Assembly (NCBI RefSeq): GCF_965363235.1
Contig: NC_134847.1
Span: forward strand, 46,813,305 to 46,877,304
From: Mytilus galloprovincialis
Lineage: Eukaryota; Mollusca; Bivalvia; Mytilida; Mytilidae
DNA length: 64,000 nucleotides
Direction of reading: 5' to 3'
Shown: positions 11,361 to 21,911 of the stretch, piece after piece
How the letters are laid out: each line of letters starts with the position of its first letter
How positions within the stretch are numbered: the first letter of the stretch is position 1
Program-made: the position numbers and the translations under genes
The notes under the pieces: model-generated
What the model saw: the letters and a program-made list of their open reading frames with translations, nothing else
Told to the model about the DNA's origin: nothing
Database searches by the model: none

Positions 11361-12590
11361 TAATTGGAGTTATCTTTCTTTGTCTAGAATAGTAGTTGAA
11401 TCAACTTAAATCATTGTTTTATACAATATACAATGTATATTCACTTTTACTACCAACTGATAAATTAAAACAATCTTTACCATTCAGTGATAACAAGCAC
11501 TTTATTTTACATTTTAATATTTTATGATGTATTTAAATGAGTAGTTATTGTTGCAAACTCCATTAGAAATTTGAATTGAGATCAGTTTTGTAAAATGGGA
11601 AAGGGAAATGTGAAAAAAAAACGGTTTTGGGGGGGGGGGGGGGGTGTTTAAATTTTTCTCATTTCAGATTTCATAAATAAAAAGATAATTTCTTCAAACA
11701 TTTTTTTGAGAGGATTAATATTCAACAGCATAGTGAATTGCTCAAAGGCAAAAAAAATATTTTAAGTTCAATAGACCACATTCATTCTGTGTCAGAAACC
11801 TATGCTGTGTCAACTATTTAATCACAATCCAAATTTAGAGCTGAATCAAGCTTGAATGTTGTGTCCATACTTGCACCAACCGTTCAGGGTTCAACCTCTG
11901 CGGTCGTATAAAGCTGCGCCCTTAGGAGCATCTGGTTAATATTTGGGCCCGGTTATCAAATTGGTCAACATTGAGGTCTAAAGGGTCTAAAATTGAACAT
12001 TATTTGATTTCAACCATGTATTTAGATTTTGGATATTGGACCATGATAGGTAAATGTCCAATTTAAAATTTTTAAGTTTTTAAGTTTAAGTTCTTAGACC
12101 ACATTCATTCTGTGTCAGAAACCTATGTTGTGTCATTTTTTTAATCACAATCCAAATTTAGAGCTGAATCAAGCTTGAATGTTTTGTCCATACTTGCACC
12201 AACCGTTCAGGGTTCAACCTCTGCGGTCGTATAAAGCTGCGTCCTGAGGAGCATCTGGTTAATATTTGGGCCCGGTTATCAAATTGGTCCACATTGAGGT
12301 CTAAAGGGTCTAAAATTGAACATTATTTGATTTCAACCATGTATTTAGATTTTGGATATTGGACCATGATAGGTAAATGTCCAATTTAAAATTTTAAAGT
12401 TTTTAAGTTTAAGTTCTTAGACCACATTCATTCTGTGTCAGAAATCTATGTTGTGTCAACTATTTAATCACAATCCAAATTCAGAGCTGTATCAAGCTTA
12501 AATGTTGAGTCCATACTTGCCCCAACTGTTCAGGTTCGACCTCTGCGGTCGTATAAAGCTGCGCCCTGTGGAGCATCTGGTTAATTATTG
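11361..12590. repeat. Tail module with poly-G tract and threefold 323-bp repeat
   Basis: 11361-11640 is the tail module (ATTCACTTTTACTACCAACTG ... TGAAAAA then 16 G at 11629-11644). Three tandem copies follow of a ~323-bp segment running from ACCACATTCATTCTGTGTCAG to CTCTGCGGTCGTATAAAGCTGCG and GAGCATCTGGTT, with the second and third starting 323 bp apart (12091 and 12414). The GCGGTCGTATAAAGCTGCGC...GGAGCATCTGGTT string is the common right end of this element family. Confidence 0.7.
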
Positions 12591-13560
12591 GTCCTGTTTT
12601 CAAATTGGTCTACATTAAGGTCCAAAGGGTCCAATATTAAAGTTTGTTTGATTTCAACAAAAGTAAAATATATATGGTTCTTTGATATGCTGAATCTAAC
12701 CATGTACATTTATTTCGATTTCTGATTATTGGGCCCCATTATCAAATTGGTCCACATTGAGATCAAAAGGGTCCAACATTAAACTTTGTTTGATTTCAAC
12801 AAAAACTGAATATATGTTTTTATACGACCGCAAGTTTGTCCAAATCAGGGTCCAAAATTATTATATTAAGTATTGTGCAATAGCAAGAAATTTTCAATTT
12901 CACAGTATTGTGCAATAGCAAGAAAACTTCAATTGCACAGTATTGTGCAATAGCAAGAAATTTTCAATTGCACAGTATTGCGCAATATCAAGAAATCTTC
13001 AATTGCACAGTATTGTGCAATAGCAAGAAATTTTCAATTGCACAGTATTGCGCAATAGCAAGAAATATCTAATTGCACAATATTGCGCAATAGCAAGAAA
13101 TTTTCAATTGCACAGTTTTGCGCAATTGAAAGAAATATTCAATTGCACAGTATTGACCTGTTTTCAAATTGGTCTACATTAAGGTCCAAAGGGTAAAATT
13201 AAATTTTGTTTGATTTCAACAAAAATTGAATATATGGGGTTCTTCAATATGCTGAGTCTAACCATGTATTTAGATTTTTAATATTTGGGCCCAGTTATCA
13301 AATTGGTCCACATTGAGGTCTGAAGGGTCTAAAATTGAACATTATTTGATTTCATCAAAAATTGAATTCTTGGGGTTCTATGATATGCTGAATCTAAACA
13401 TGTACATAGTTTTTTATTATGGGGCCTGTTTTCAAGTTGGTCCAAATCGGGGTCCAAAATTAAACTTTGTTTGATTTCAACAAAAATTGAATATATGGGA
13501 TTCTTCGATATGCTGAATCTAACCATGTAATTAGATTTTGGATATTGGAATACCACAAAG
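12591..13560. repeat. ~130-bp units with third 35-bp minisatellite (12860-13155)
   Basis: ~130-bp units surround a 35-bp minisatellite of about eight units at 12860-13155. After the minisatellite the ~130-bp units resume (GGTCTACATTAAGGTCCAAAGGG) up to TTGGATATTGGAATACC near 13550. Confidence 0.75.
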
Positions 13561-14084
13561 GGATGGTAAGAATTGTCTTTGGGAGTTATGGCTCAAAACA
13601 TTAAGGAATAAGGTGCAAAGAAGGGGGAAAAAGAGTTTCCAGGTTAATGGACAATTACCTTAAGTACAAAACATAATTTAAAAGCAGTGTAAGGTTGGTA
13701 ATTGAAACTCATTTGAATATCTCACCTAAACTGCTTTTAAATTATGTATATTGGAAATTTGCCAAAAACTTTATTATTAATAAATTCCATTGGAAATTTG
13801 CCAATAACTTTAGTTGAATGAACTTCATTGGAAATTTGCCAATATAAAATGTTGCTGATAAAGCTCTTCTTGGAAAATTTGAGTTATCTTTCTTTGTCCA
13901 GAATAGTAATTGAATCAACTTAAATCAATGCTATATACAATATGCAATGCAATATTCACTTTACTACCAACTGATAATTTTAAAACAGTCTTTACCATTC
14001 TTTGATTACCTTTCTAGGGTTATGCCCTTTTGCAAATGGAAAAATTGAAGAATGTTTTAGTACCTGTTCTCTTAACTTTAATTT
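13561..14084. repeat. Diverged tail-module DNA with an 18-bp perfect hairpin
   Basis: ACATAATTTAAAAGCAGT at 13671-13688 is exactly inverted at 13730-13747 with a 41-base loop. The rest resembles the GGAAATTTGCCAATA / AATGTTGCTGATGAAG part of the tail module seen at 17040 and 23400. Confidence 0.6.
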
Positions 14085-14334
14085 AAACATACCTGCCAAC
14101 TTTTCAAAATGCCCATGTGGGTTTTACGTGCAAGATGGCTCTTACAGTCCTAAAAAAACATCAAGTGACCTACAAATGTATCTTAATGTTGTTTTTTAGC
14201 TTCTGCAAACTTTTTAAGACCTGTAGCCATTTGTTTTAAATTGTGGGCAAAAAAAATGGCTCTTTCAAAATTCCCATTTGGGAGCTTCCTTGGGGGAAAT
14301 CCCCTGCAAATAGTGACAGTTGGCAGGTATGTTT
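14085..14334. mobile_element. 250-bp MITE with perfect 17-bp TIRs
   Basis: AAACATACCTGCCAACT at the left end is exactly inverted as AGTTGGCAGGTATGTTT at the right end (14318-14334). The interior has no transposase. It interrupts a copy of the tail module. The matching ends suggest a fairly recent insertion; superfamily cannot be assigned because the target duplication is ambiguous in this AT-rich site. Confidence 0.75.
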
Positions 14335-15837
14335 GAAGTTTGTCTCAACTTAATTTAATGAAATGTGTATATAATGCTTATTACCTCTAAACTCAGTTTA
14401 AGTTCAATTTTTGGCAGCTTCACTTTTACAGTTCTTGAGTTATGTCCCTTTACAACGTTATATGCTAGCGGGGGCATCATCTGTGTCCCTTTGGACACAT
14501 TCCCCATTTATTTTTTTAGAAGTTACTATTAATTAAGATTAATTTTAACCATGACTGTATGACATTTTATATTTTAATATTTTATGATGTATTTAAATAA
14601 GTAGTTATTGTTGCAAACTCCATTAGAAATTTGAATTGAGATAATTTTTGGAATAAGGGAAAGGGGGAGGTGAAAAAAAAATTGGGGGGGGGGGGGGTTC
14701 AATTTTTCTCATTTCAGATTTAAGAAAATAAAAAGAAAATTTCTTCAAATAACTTTTTTTTGAGAGAGGATTAATATTCAACAGCATAACAGCATAGTGA
14801 ATTGCTCAAAAGCAAAAAAAAAAAAAAATTAAGTTCATTAGACCCCATTCATTCTGTGTCAGAAACCTATGCTGTGTCAACTATTTCATCACAATCCAAA
14901 TTCAGAGGTGTATCCAGCTGAATGTTGTGTCCATACTAGCCCCTAATGTTCAGGGTTCGACCTCTGCGGTCGTATAAAGCTGCGCCCTGCAGAGCATCTG
15001 GTTGCTTCTTGGGCCCTGTTATCAAATTGGTCAACATTGAGATCAAAAGGGTCCAAAAGTAAACTTTTTTTTCTTTCAACTAAAATTGAATGCATGGGTT
15101 CTTTGACATACTAAATCTAAGAGTGTATTTTAATTTTGGATTTTGGGCCCCATTTTTAAATTGTTCCACATTGAGGTCCAAGGGGTCCAAAATTAAAGTT
15201 TGTTTAATTTCAACAATAATTGAATATATGGGTTTTTTGGTATGCTGAATCTTACTGTGTATTTAATTTTTAGCCCCATTTTTAAATTAGTCCACATTGA
15301 GGTCCAAAGGGTTCAAAATTAAAGTTTGTTTTATTTCAACAAAAATTTAATTATTGGGGTGATTTGATATGTCAAATGTAACTGTGTATTTAGATTTTAG
15401 ATTTTTGGTTATGTTTTCAAATTGGTCTACATTAAGGTCCAAAGGGTCCAAAATTGAAGTTTGTTTGATTTAACAAAAATTGAATATTTGGGGTTTTTAT
15501 TATATGCTGAATCTAACCTTGTATTAAATTTTTATATTTTGGGCCCCGTTTTAAATTGGTCCACATTGAGGTCCAAAGGGTCCAACATTAAAGTTTGTTT
15601 GATTTCAACAACAATTGAAAATATGTTTTTTTTTATATGCTGAATCAAACCATGTATTTAGATTTTTGATTTTTGGGCCCCATTATCAAATTGGTCTACA
15701 TGTAGTCAAAAGGGTCCAAAATTAAACTTTGTTTGATTCAACAAAAATTGAAAATATGTTTTTTTTTATATGATGAATCTTACTTTTGATTTTTGGGCCC
15801 CTTTTATAAATTGGTCCATGTTGTGTTCAAAATGGTC
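14335..15837. repeat. Tail module with poly-G, then ~130-bp units
   Basis: 14540-15005 is another tail module (poly-G of 14 at 14684-14697, ACCCCATTCATTCTGTGTCAG, CTCTGCGGTCGTATAAAGCTGCG, GAGCATCTGGTT). From 15006 about seven ~130-bp GGTCCAAAATTAAA units follow, up to the CGTCG-rich run at 15840. Confidence 0.7.
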
Positions 15838-17877
15838 CACGTTGGCGTCGGCGTCGTCGTCGTCGTCCGAATACTTTTAGTTTTCGCACTCAAACTTTAG
15901 TAAAAGTGAATAGAAATCAATGAAATTTTAACACAAGGTTTATGACCACAAAAGGAAGGTTGGGATTGATTTTTGGAGTTTTGGTCCCAACATTTTAGGA
16001 ATAAGGGGCCAAAAAGGGCCCAAACAAGCATTTTCTTGGTTTTCGCACAATTACTTTAGTATAAGTAAATAGAAATCAATGAAATTTTAACACAAGGTTT
16101 ATGACCACAAAAGGAAGGTTGGGATTGATTTTTGGAGTTGAGGTCACAACAGTTTATGAATTAGGGGTCAAAAAGGGGCCCAAATAAGCATTATTTTTGG
16201 TTTTTGCACCATAACTTTAGTATAAGTAAATAGAAATCTATGAAATTTAAACACAAGGTTTATGACCATAAAAGGAAGGTTGGGTTTGATTTTGGGAGTT
16301 TTGGTCCTAACAGTTTAGGGATAAGGGGCCCAAAGGGTCCAAAATTGAACTTTGTGTGATTTCATCAAAAATTGAATAATTGGGGTTCTTTGATATGCCG
16401 AATCTAACTATGTATGTAGATTCTTAATTTTTGGTCCCGTTTTCAAATTGGTCTACATTAAGGTCCAAAGGGTCCAAAATTAAACTTAGTTTGATTTTAA
16501 CAAAAATTGAATCCTTGGGGTTCTTTGATATGCTGAATTTAAAAATGTACTTAGATTTTTAATTATTGGCCTAGTTTTCACGTTGGTCCAAATGGGGGCC
16601 CAAAATTAAACTTTGTTTGATTTCATCAAAAATTTAATAAATGGGTTCTTTGATATGCCAAATCTAACTGTGTATGTAGATTCTTAATTTTTGGTCCAGT
16701 TTTCAAATTGGTCTACATTAAGGTTCAAAGGGTCAAAAATTAAACTAAGTTTGATTTTAACAAAAATTTAATTCTTGGGCTTATTTGATATGCTTTATCT
16801 AAATATGTACTTTGATTTTTGATTATGGGCCCAGTTTTCAAGTTGGTCCAAATCAGGATTCCATATCAAGTATTGTGCAATAGCAAGAAATTTTCAATTG
16901 CACAGTATTGCACAATAGCAAGAAATATCTAATTGCACAATATTGTGCAATAGCAATTAATTTTCAATTGGAGTATCTTTCTTTGTATAGAATAGACGTT
17001 GATAATATATGTTGGAAATTTACCAGACATGACTATGATGTCATTTTCTATTTTTATTTGCCAATAACTTTATGTAAATAACTTCATTGGAAATTTGCCA
17101 ATATAAAATGTTGCTGATGAAGCTTTTTTTCCTTATCTTATCTAAAATGTTTTAGATAATGTATGTTGGACATTTGCCAGACATGACTATGATGTCATTT
17201 TCTATTCTTATTTGTCAATAACTTTATGTAAATAACTTCATTGGAAATTTGCCAATATAAAATGTTGCTGATGAAGTTTTTTTTATTGTTTTATACAATA
17301 AACAATGTATATTCACTTTTACTACCAACCAATCCTTACCATTCAGTGATAACAAGCACTTTATTTTACATTTTAATATTTTATGATGTATTTAAAAGAG
17401 TAGTTATTGTTGCAAACTCCATTAGAAATTTGAATTGATATCAGTTTTGGAAAAAGGGAAACAGGGATGTGAAAAAAAGGGGGGGGGGTAAATTTTTCTC
17501 ATTTCAGATTTCATAAATAAAAAGAAAATTTCTTCAAACATTTTTTTGAGAGGATTAATATTCAACAGCATAGTGAATTGCTCAAAGGCAAAAAAACACT
17601 TTTAAGTTCATTAGACCACATTCATTCTGTGTCAGAAACCTATGCTGTGTCAACTATTTAATTTTAGATTTAAAAAGTTTGAAGAAGAAATCTTTAATTG
17701 ATTTGTAAAATCTTGACATTTGTTTTGTTTAAAAAAAAAACCATGTAATGTCAAAAATTTGATCACAATCCAAATTCAGAGCTGTATCACGCTTGAATGT
17801 TTTGTCCATACTTGCCCCAACTGTTCAGGGTTCGACCTCTGCGGTCGTATAAAGCTGCGCCCTGCAGAGCACCTGGT
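15838..17877 (+). mobile_element. Composite satellite element, copy 1 of a ~2-kb duplicated module
   Basis: Order of parts: a CGTTGGCGTCGGCGTCGTCG run; ~160-bp AAGGTTGGGATTGATTTT units (15900-16330); ~130-bp units (from 16337); a short 35-bp minisatellite (16868-16970); a tail module with ATGACTATGATGTCATTTTC and 10 G at 17479-17488; and a right end CTCTGCGGTCGTATAAAGCTGCG...GAGCACCTGGTT. The copy at 21912-24211 has the same order and very similar sequence, but one more 260-bp block in its ~130-bp array. Confidence 0.75.
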
Positions 17878-17987
17878 TTTTATATGCTAAATCTAACAAT
17901 GTATTTAGATTTTTGATTTTTGGGCTCTATTATCAAATTGGTCAACATTGTGGTCAAAACGGTCCAAAATTAAACTTGGTTTGATTT

Positions 17988-20729
17988 TGTTGGAAATCAC
18001 GCACAGAAGAGAACGTTAACGTAACGCGGCATTCATTATTGTATATCCAACGTCGTTTACTTATGACGTTATCTTGTACTTCAGTCATCAATACAAATTC
18101 ATACAGTTTAGACGTCTTTGTTATATTACATGCAGTTTTAGTAAATCCACTTTACGATATTGGTACCGTGACCAGAAGAAGATGACTTCAAAGCTGAAAT
18201 CTATACGAGCGGGACACAGAAGCGCAGTTTCTAGGATTTTAAGGAGATTTGAGGAGAGAAGTGAAACAGAAGAAAAACCGGAAGAGGACAAGTTGGAAAA
18301 AATTTTGGATACATTAAAGGAAAAGCAAGATATTCTGAAGGATTTGGATAAGAACATTTTAGATAGTGTACAAGAGGAGGATATAGAGCAAGAGATACTT
18401 GACACATATGAGTATAAATTTAATTTAGAGACGAAAATACGCAAAATTCGTAAATTTATTCAAGCTCAAACATTTAAATGCAGCCGCTAGAAGTTTTTCG
18501 CCGCACAATGAGACACTGCAACCCATTCACAATGTTGGCCCCGTATATAACATTAGAGATGACTCACAAAATACTGGCCTCAATTTCACGACTTTACATT
18601 CAAATTCAAGCGTCAATAGCAACAACTTTCATAAACTACCGAAATTGAATTTACCTACATTTGATGGAAACGTACTAGAATGGCAATCCTTTTGGGATTC
18701 TTTTGATTCAGCTATTCACAACAAGAACACTCTAACCGACGTTCAAAAGTTTAATTACCTAAAGTCTTTACTAGAGGGAGAAGCGTCATATACAATAGCC
18801 GGATTTGCTCTTACGCACACAAACTACAACAAAGCTATTGAACTCATACATGAAAGATTCGGACAAAAACATAAGATCATTCAATCGTACATGCAAGCAC
18901 TACTAGACATACCCGCACCAAAGAATACGCTTACGCACCTTAGAAGCTACTACGACAGGACAGAAACATACATACGTGGCCTTGAATCTCTCGGACAAGT
19001 TCAAGACTCATACGGGTCGTTATTAGTACCAGTCATACTCAACAAAATGCCCAGTGAAATACGCAAAAACTTAACACGTGAGCACGGTTCAACAGATTGG
19101 TATCTTAGTGATCTTAGGAGATCTATTTTTAAGGAACTGGCAATTTTAGAGTCTGGTAACAGTACAGAATCATTTGAAAGTCCGAGCGCTACAGCTACCT
19201 TCTACACAAACACAAAATCTCGAGAAAACTGGCCAAAGACTAATTCACCACAGAAATCTTATCAAGTCAGCTGCGCATACTGCAAGGAATCACACTTTTC
19301 GTTAGAATGTACTAAATATACAGACCAGAATGACCGCATGAAAATTGTTAAAGAAGATAGATTGTGCTTTAATTGCTTAGGGCGACACCGCATAGTAGAT
19401 TGCAAATCTAAATCAAACTGCAAGAAATGTGATAGACGTCACCACACAAGCCTATGCAACAATGATCATGATAAAGAAACTACAAGTACAAGTAGTACAA
19501 GTACAGTACAAAAACACAACGCGGAGGAATCTGATACTTCTGTTTTATATTCATCTTTAAATTGTGATCGCCCAAATGTTTTATTAAAGACCGCAATAGC
19601 ACCACTAAGCTACAAAGAACAACCGATTGATGCAAAGATCCTTTTTGACGAAGGCGCCACACGGACATTTATTACAAGACATTTAGCAGACAAATTGGAG
19701 TTAAAACCCACAGGAAGTGAAGCAATTACGCTATCTAGATTTGGAGACGATAATGAAAACAACTCCATTGAACAGCTAAACACAGCAACAGTGAAGATAC
19801 AAACAATCTATGGCAACGAAATACCAGTCGATGTTTTGATTGTACCTAAAATCGCCGCACCATTTAAGACTAATATTGAAACTGCAAAAATGTTGCCGTA
19901 TTTGCAAAACTTAAGATTAGCACACGCCGTAACTGAGGATACATCATTTGAAATTGGACTGCTTGTTGGAGCTGACCAATACTGGAATATTGTCGAGGAT
20001 GATATCATTAGGGGCGAGGGACCAACAGCAGTAAAGTCCAAACTAGGATACCTACTCTCAGGACCACTCAAAAGAACCAGTTCAATCAACGAAACACACC
20101 TTAGTACTACCAATTTAGGAGAAACGGAAGAGACGCACACTAACGAGGATACAACAGAGAGGAATACTATTAACATTGAACATATTCCTACATTTGTGGA
20201 CACTTCAAGGACAAAACAAAGAACTACTGGTCCGTTGAAATTAACTGAAACAGACAAATCAGCTTTAATATGGACAAGAGACACTAACAAAAACAAATGC
20301 TTTTACAATGATTTACAAAGAATAGGAAAATCAAAATCTCAGTTCAAACAGCTTAACTTATATCAGGAATTGGATTACAGGGAGAAACTTACAAGAAAAA
20401 AGAACGTGAAATAAATGTGACACCGTACTATAACAAACTGTGGTAAAAGTTTAATTTTTATGATGGACTTTAAAGTTAATTTCATATTTATTATTTTAAC
20501 AAAGAGACTTTAATTATTTTACAAGTTATAAATTTTCACTTTTCGTGGGCCGGAGAATGTTGGAAATCACGCACAGAAGAGAACGTTAACGTAACGCGGC
20601 ATTCATTATTGTATATCCAACGTCGTTTACTTATGACGTTATCTTGTACTTCAGTCATCAATACAAATTCATACAGTTTAGACGTCTTTGTTATATTACA
20701 TGCAGTTTTAGTAAATCCACTTTACGATA
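17988..20729 (+). mobile_element. Short BEL/Pao-type LTR element (fossil), gag/protease only
   Basis: Two 172-bp direct LTRs (17988-18159 and 20558-20729) start TGTTGG and look identical base for base, so the insertion is very young. The 5-bp GATTT lies on both sides (17983-17987 and 20730-20734) and fits target-site duplication within a ~130-bp repeat unit. A primer-binding-like TTGGTACCGTGACC follows the left LTR and a purine-rich GGGCCGGAGAA precedes the right one. Between them lies a gag-like region: a charged coiled-coil N-terminal part, a DUF1759-like region, zinc knuckles and a DUF1758-like aspartic protease region (18180-20414). No reverse transcriptase, RNase H or integrase is recognisable. 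As an autonomous element it is broken: about one break in gag, and pol is absent. It would need another element's enzymes to move. Confidence 0.85.
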
Positions 20730-21911
20730 GATTTCAACAAAAATTGTATAAATGGGGTTTTTGATATACTGAATCTAACTGTATTAAATTTTAAGAATTT
20801 GGGCCTTGTTTTTAAATTGGTCCACATTGAGGTCCAAAGATCCAAAATAAAACTTTGTTTGATTTCATAAAAAAATTGAATAATTGGGGTGATTTAATAT
20901 GCTGAATCATGTATTTAGATTTATTTTTTTGGACCCTGTTATCAAATTTGTACACATTGAGGTCAAAAGGGTCCAAAATTAAACTTTGTTCGATTTTATC
21001 AATAATTGAATTCTTGGGGTTCTTTGATATGCTGAATCTAACCATGTATTTAGATGTTAGATATTGAACCATAATAGGTAAATGTCCAATTTAAAATTTT
21101 AGTTCTTAGACCACATTCATTCTGTGTTAGAATACTATGTTGTCAAATATTTAATCGCAATCCAAATTCAGAGCTGTATATAGCTTGAATGTTGTGTCCA
21201 TACTTGCCCCAACTGTTCAGGGTTTGACCTCTGTGGTCGTATAAAGCTGTGCCATGCGGAGCATGTTTTCAATAGTTATGCCAATTGGAAACATTGATTA
21301 TATGGAAAAGTGCAATGCTAGCCTTCTCATGTGTTCAGTTCTTGTCAGATTTTTGAATTTTAATTCTCAATTTTTTTTATTGGGGGGGGGGGGGGGGGGG
21401 GCAATTCGCAATAGCATAATGTACTGCACGAAAGTAAAAAAAATAATATAAATTCTAATCATATAACCAATTCTAAAAATTCTTCCACTACAGTTATTCT
21501 GTGTCAAATATTTAATTACCATAAAATCCAAATTCATACCTGTATCAAGCGCTATAATATTGTGTTCATTTTTGCCCCAACTGTTCAGGGTTGCACCTAT
21601 GCAGTTGTATCTGGCTGCGCTCAGAAGGATTGTAAGATGAATATGTCTGCCTGGTGGGTATCATTTGACCAAGACCTCATTTTCATGGTATATCGGTTGA
21701 TGTTTAGTTTTCTTGGTTAAGTCTGTTTATTAGAAACTATAAGCAATAGGTCAACTATATTGAGTATTGAATGATTGTAAGATGAACATGTATTTCTCCT
21801 TTGGTATTTAAGGAATTTCAACTTAAAATCAATGGTTAGTAAAAAAAGCAAGACAGTTCATTGTGTGCACTCTTGTTAATTATGTGTTCTGAAATATTGT
21901 TATTGGTATGA
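20730..21911. repeat. ~130-bp units, tail-module pieces and partial satellite core
   Basis: ~130-bp units to about 21090, then ACCACATTCATTCTGTG and GGTCGTATAAAGCTG tail pieces (21110-21265) and a 20-G tract at 21382-21401. A second diverged tail piece follows, then a partial CATTTTCATGGT / AACTATATTGAGTATTGAATG core unit (21625-21880) related to the elements at 2004 and 39378. Confidence 0.6.

Noticed and set aside
9549-13155. 35-bp repeats with internal inverted arms considered as a CRISPR array
   Set aside because: There are no unique spacers; units are directly adjacent, and the DNA is eukaryotic. It is a minisatellite.
19480-20296. Minus-strand open frames inside the LTR element
   Set aside because: They are shadows of the plus-strand gag-like region.
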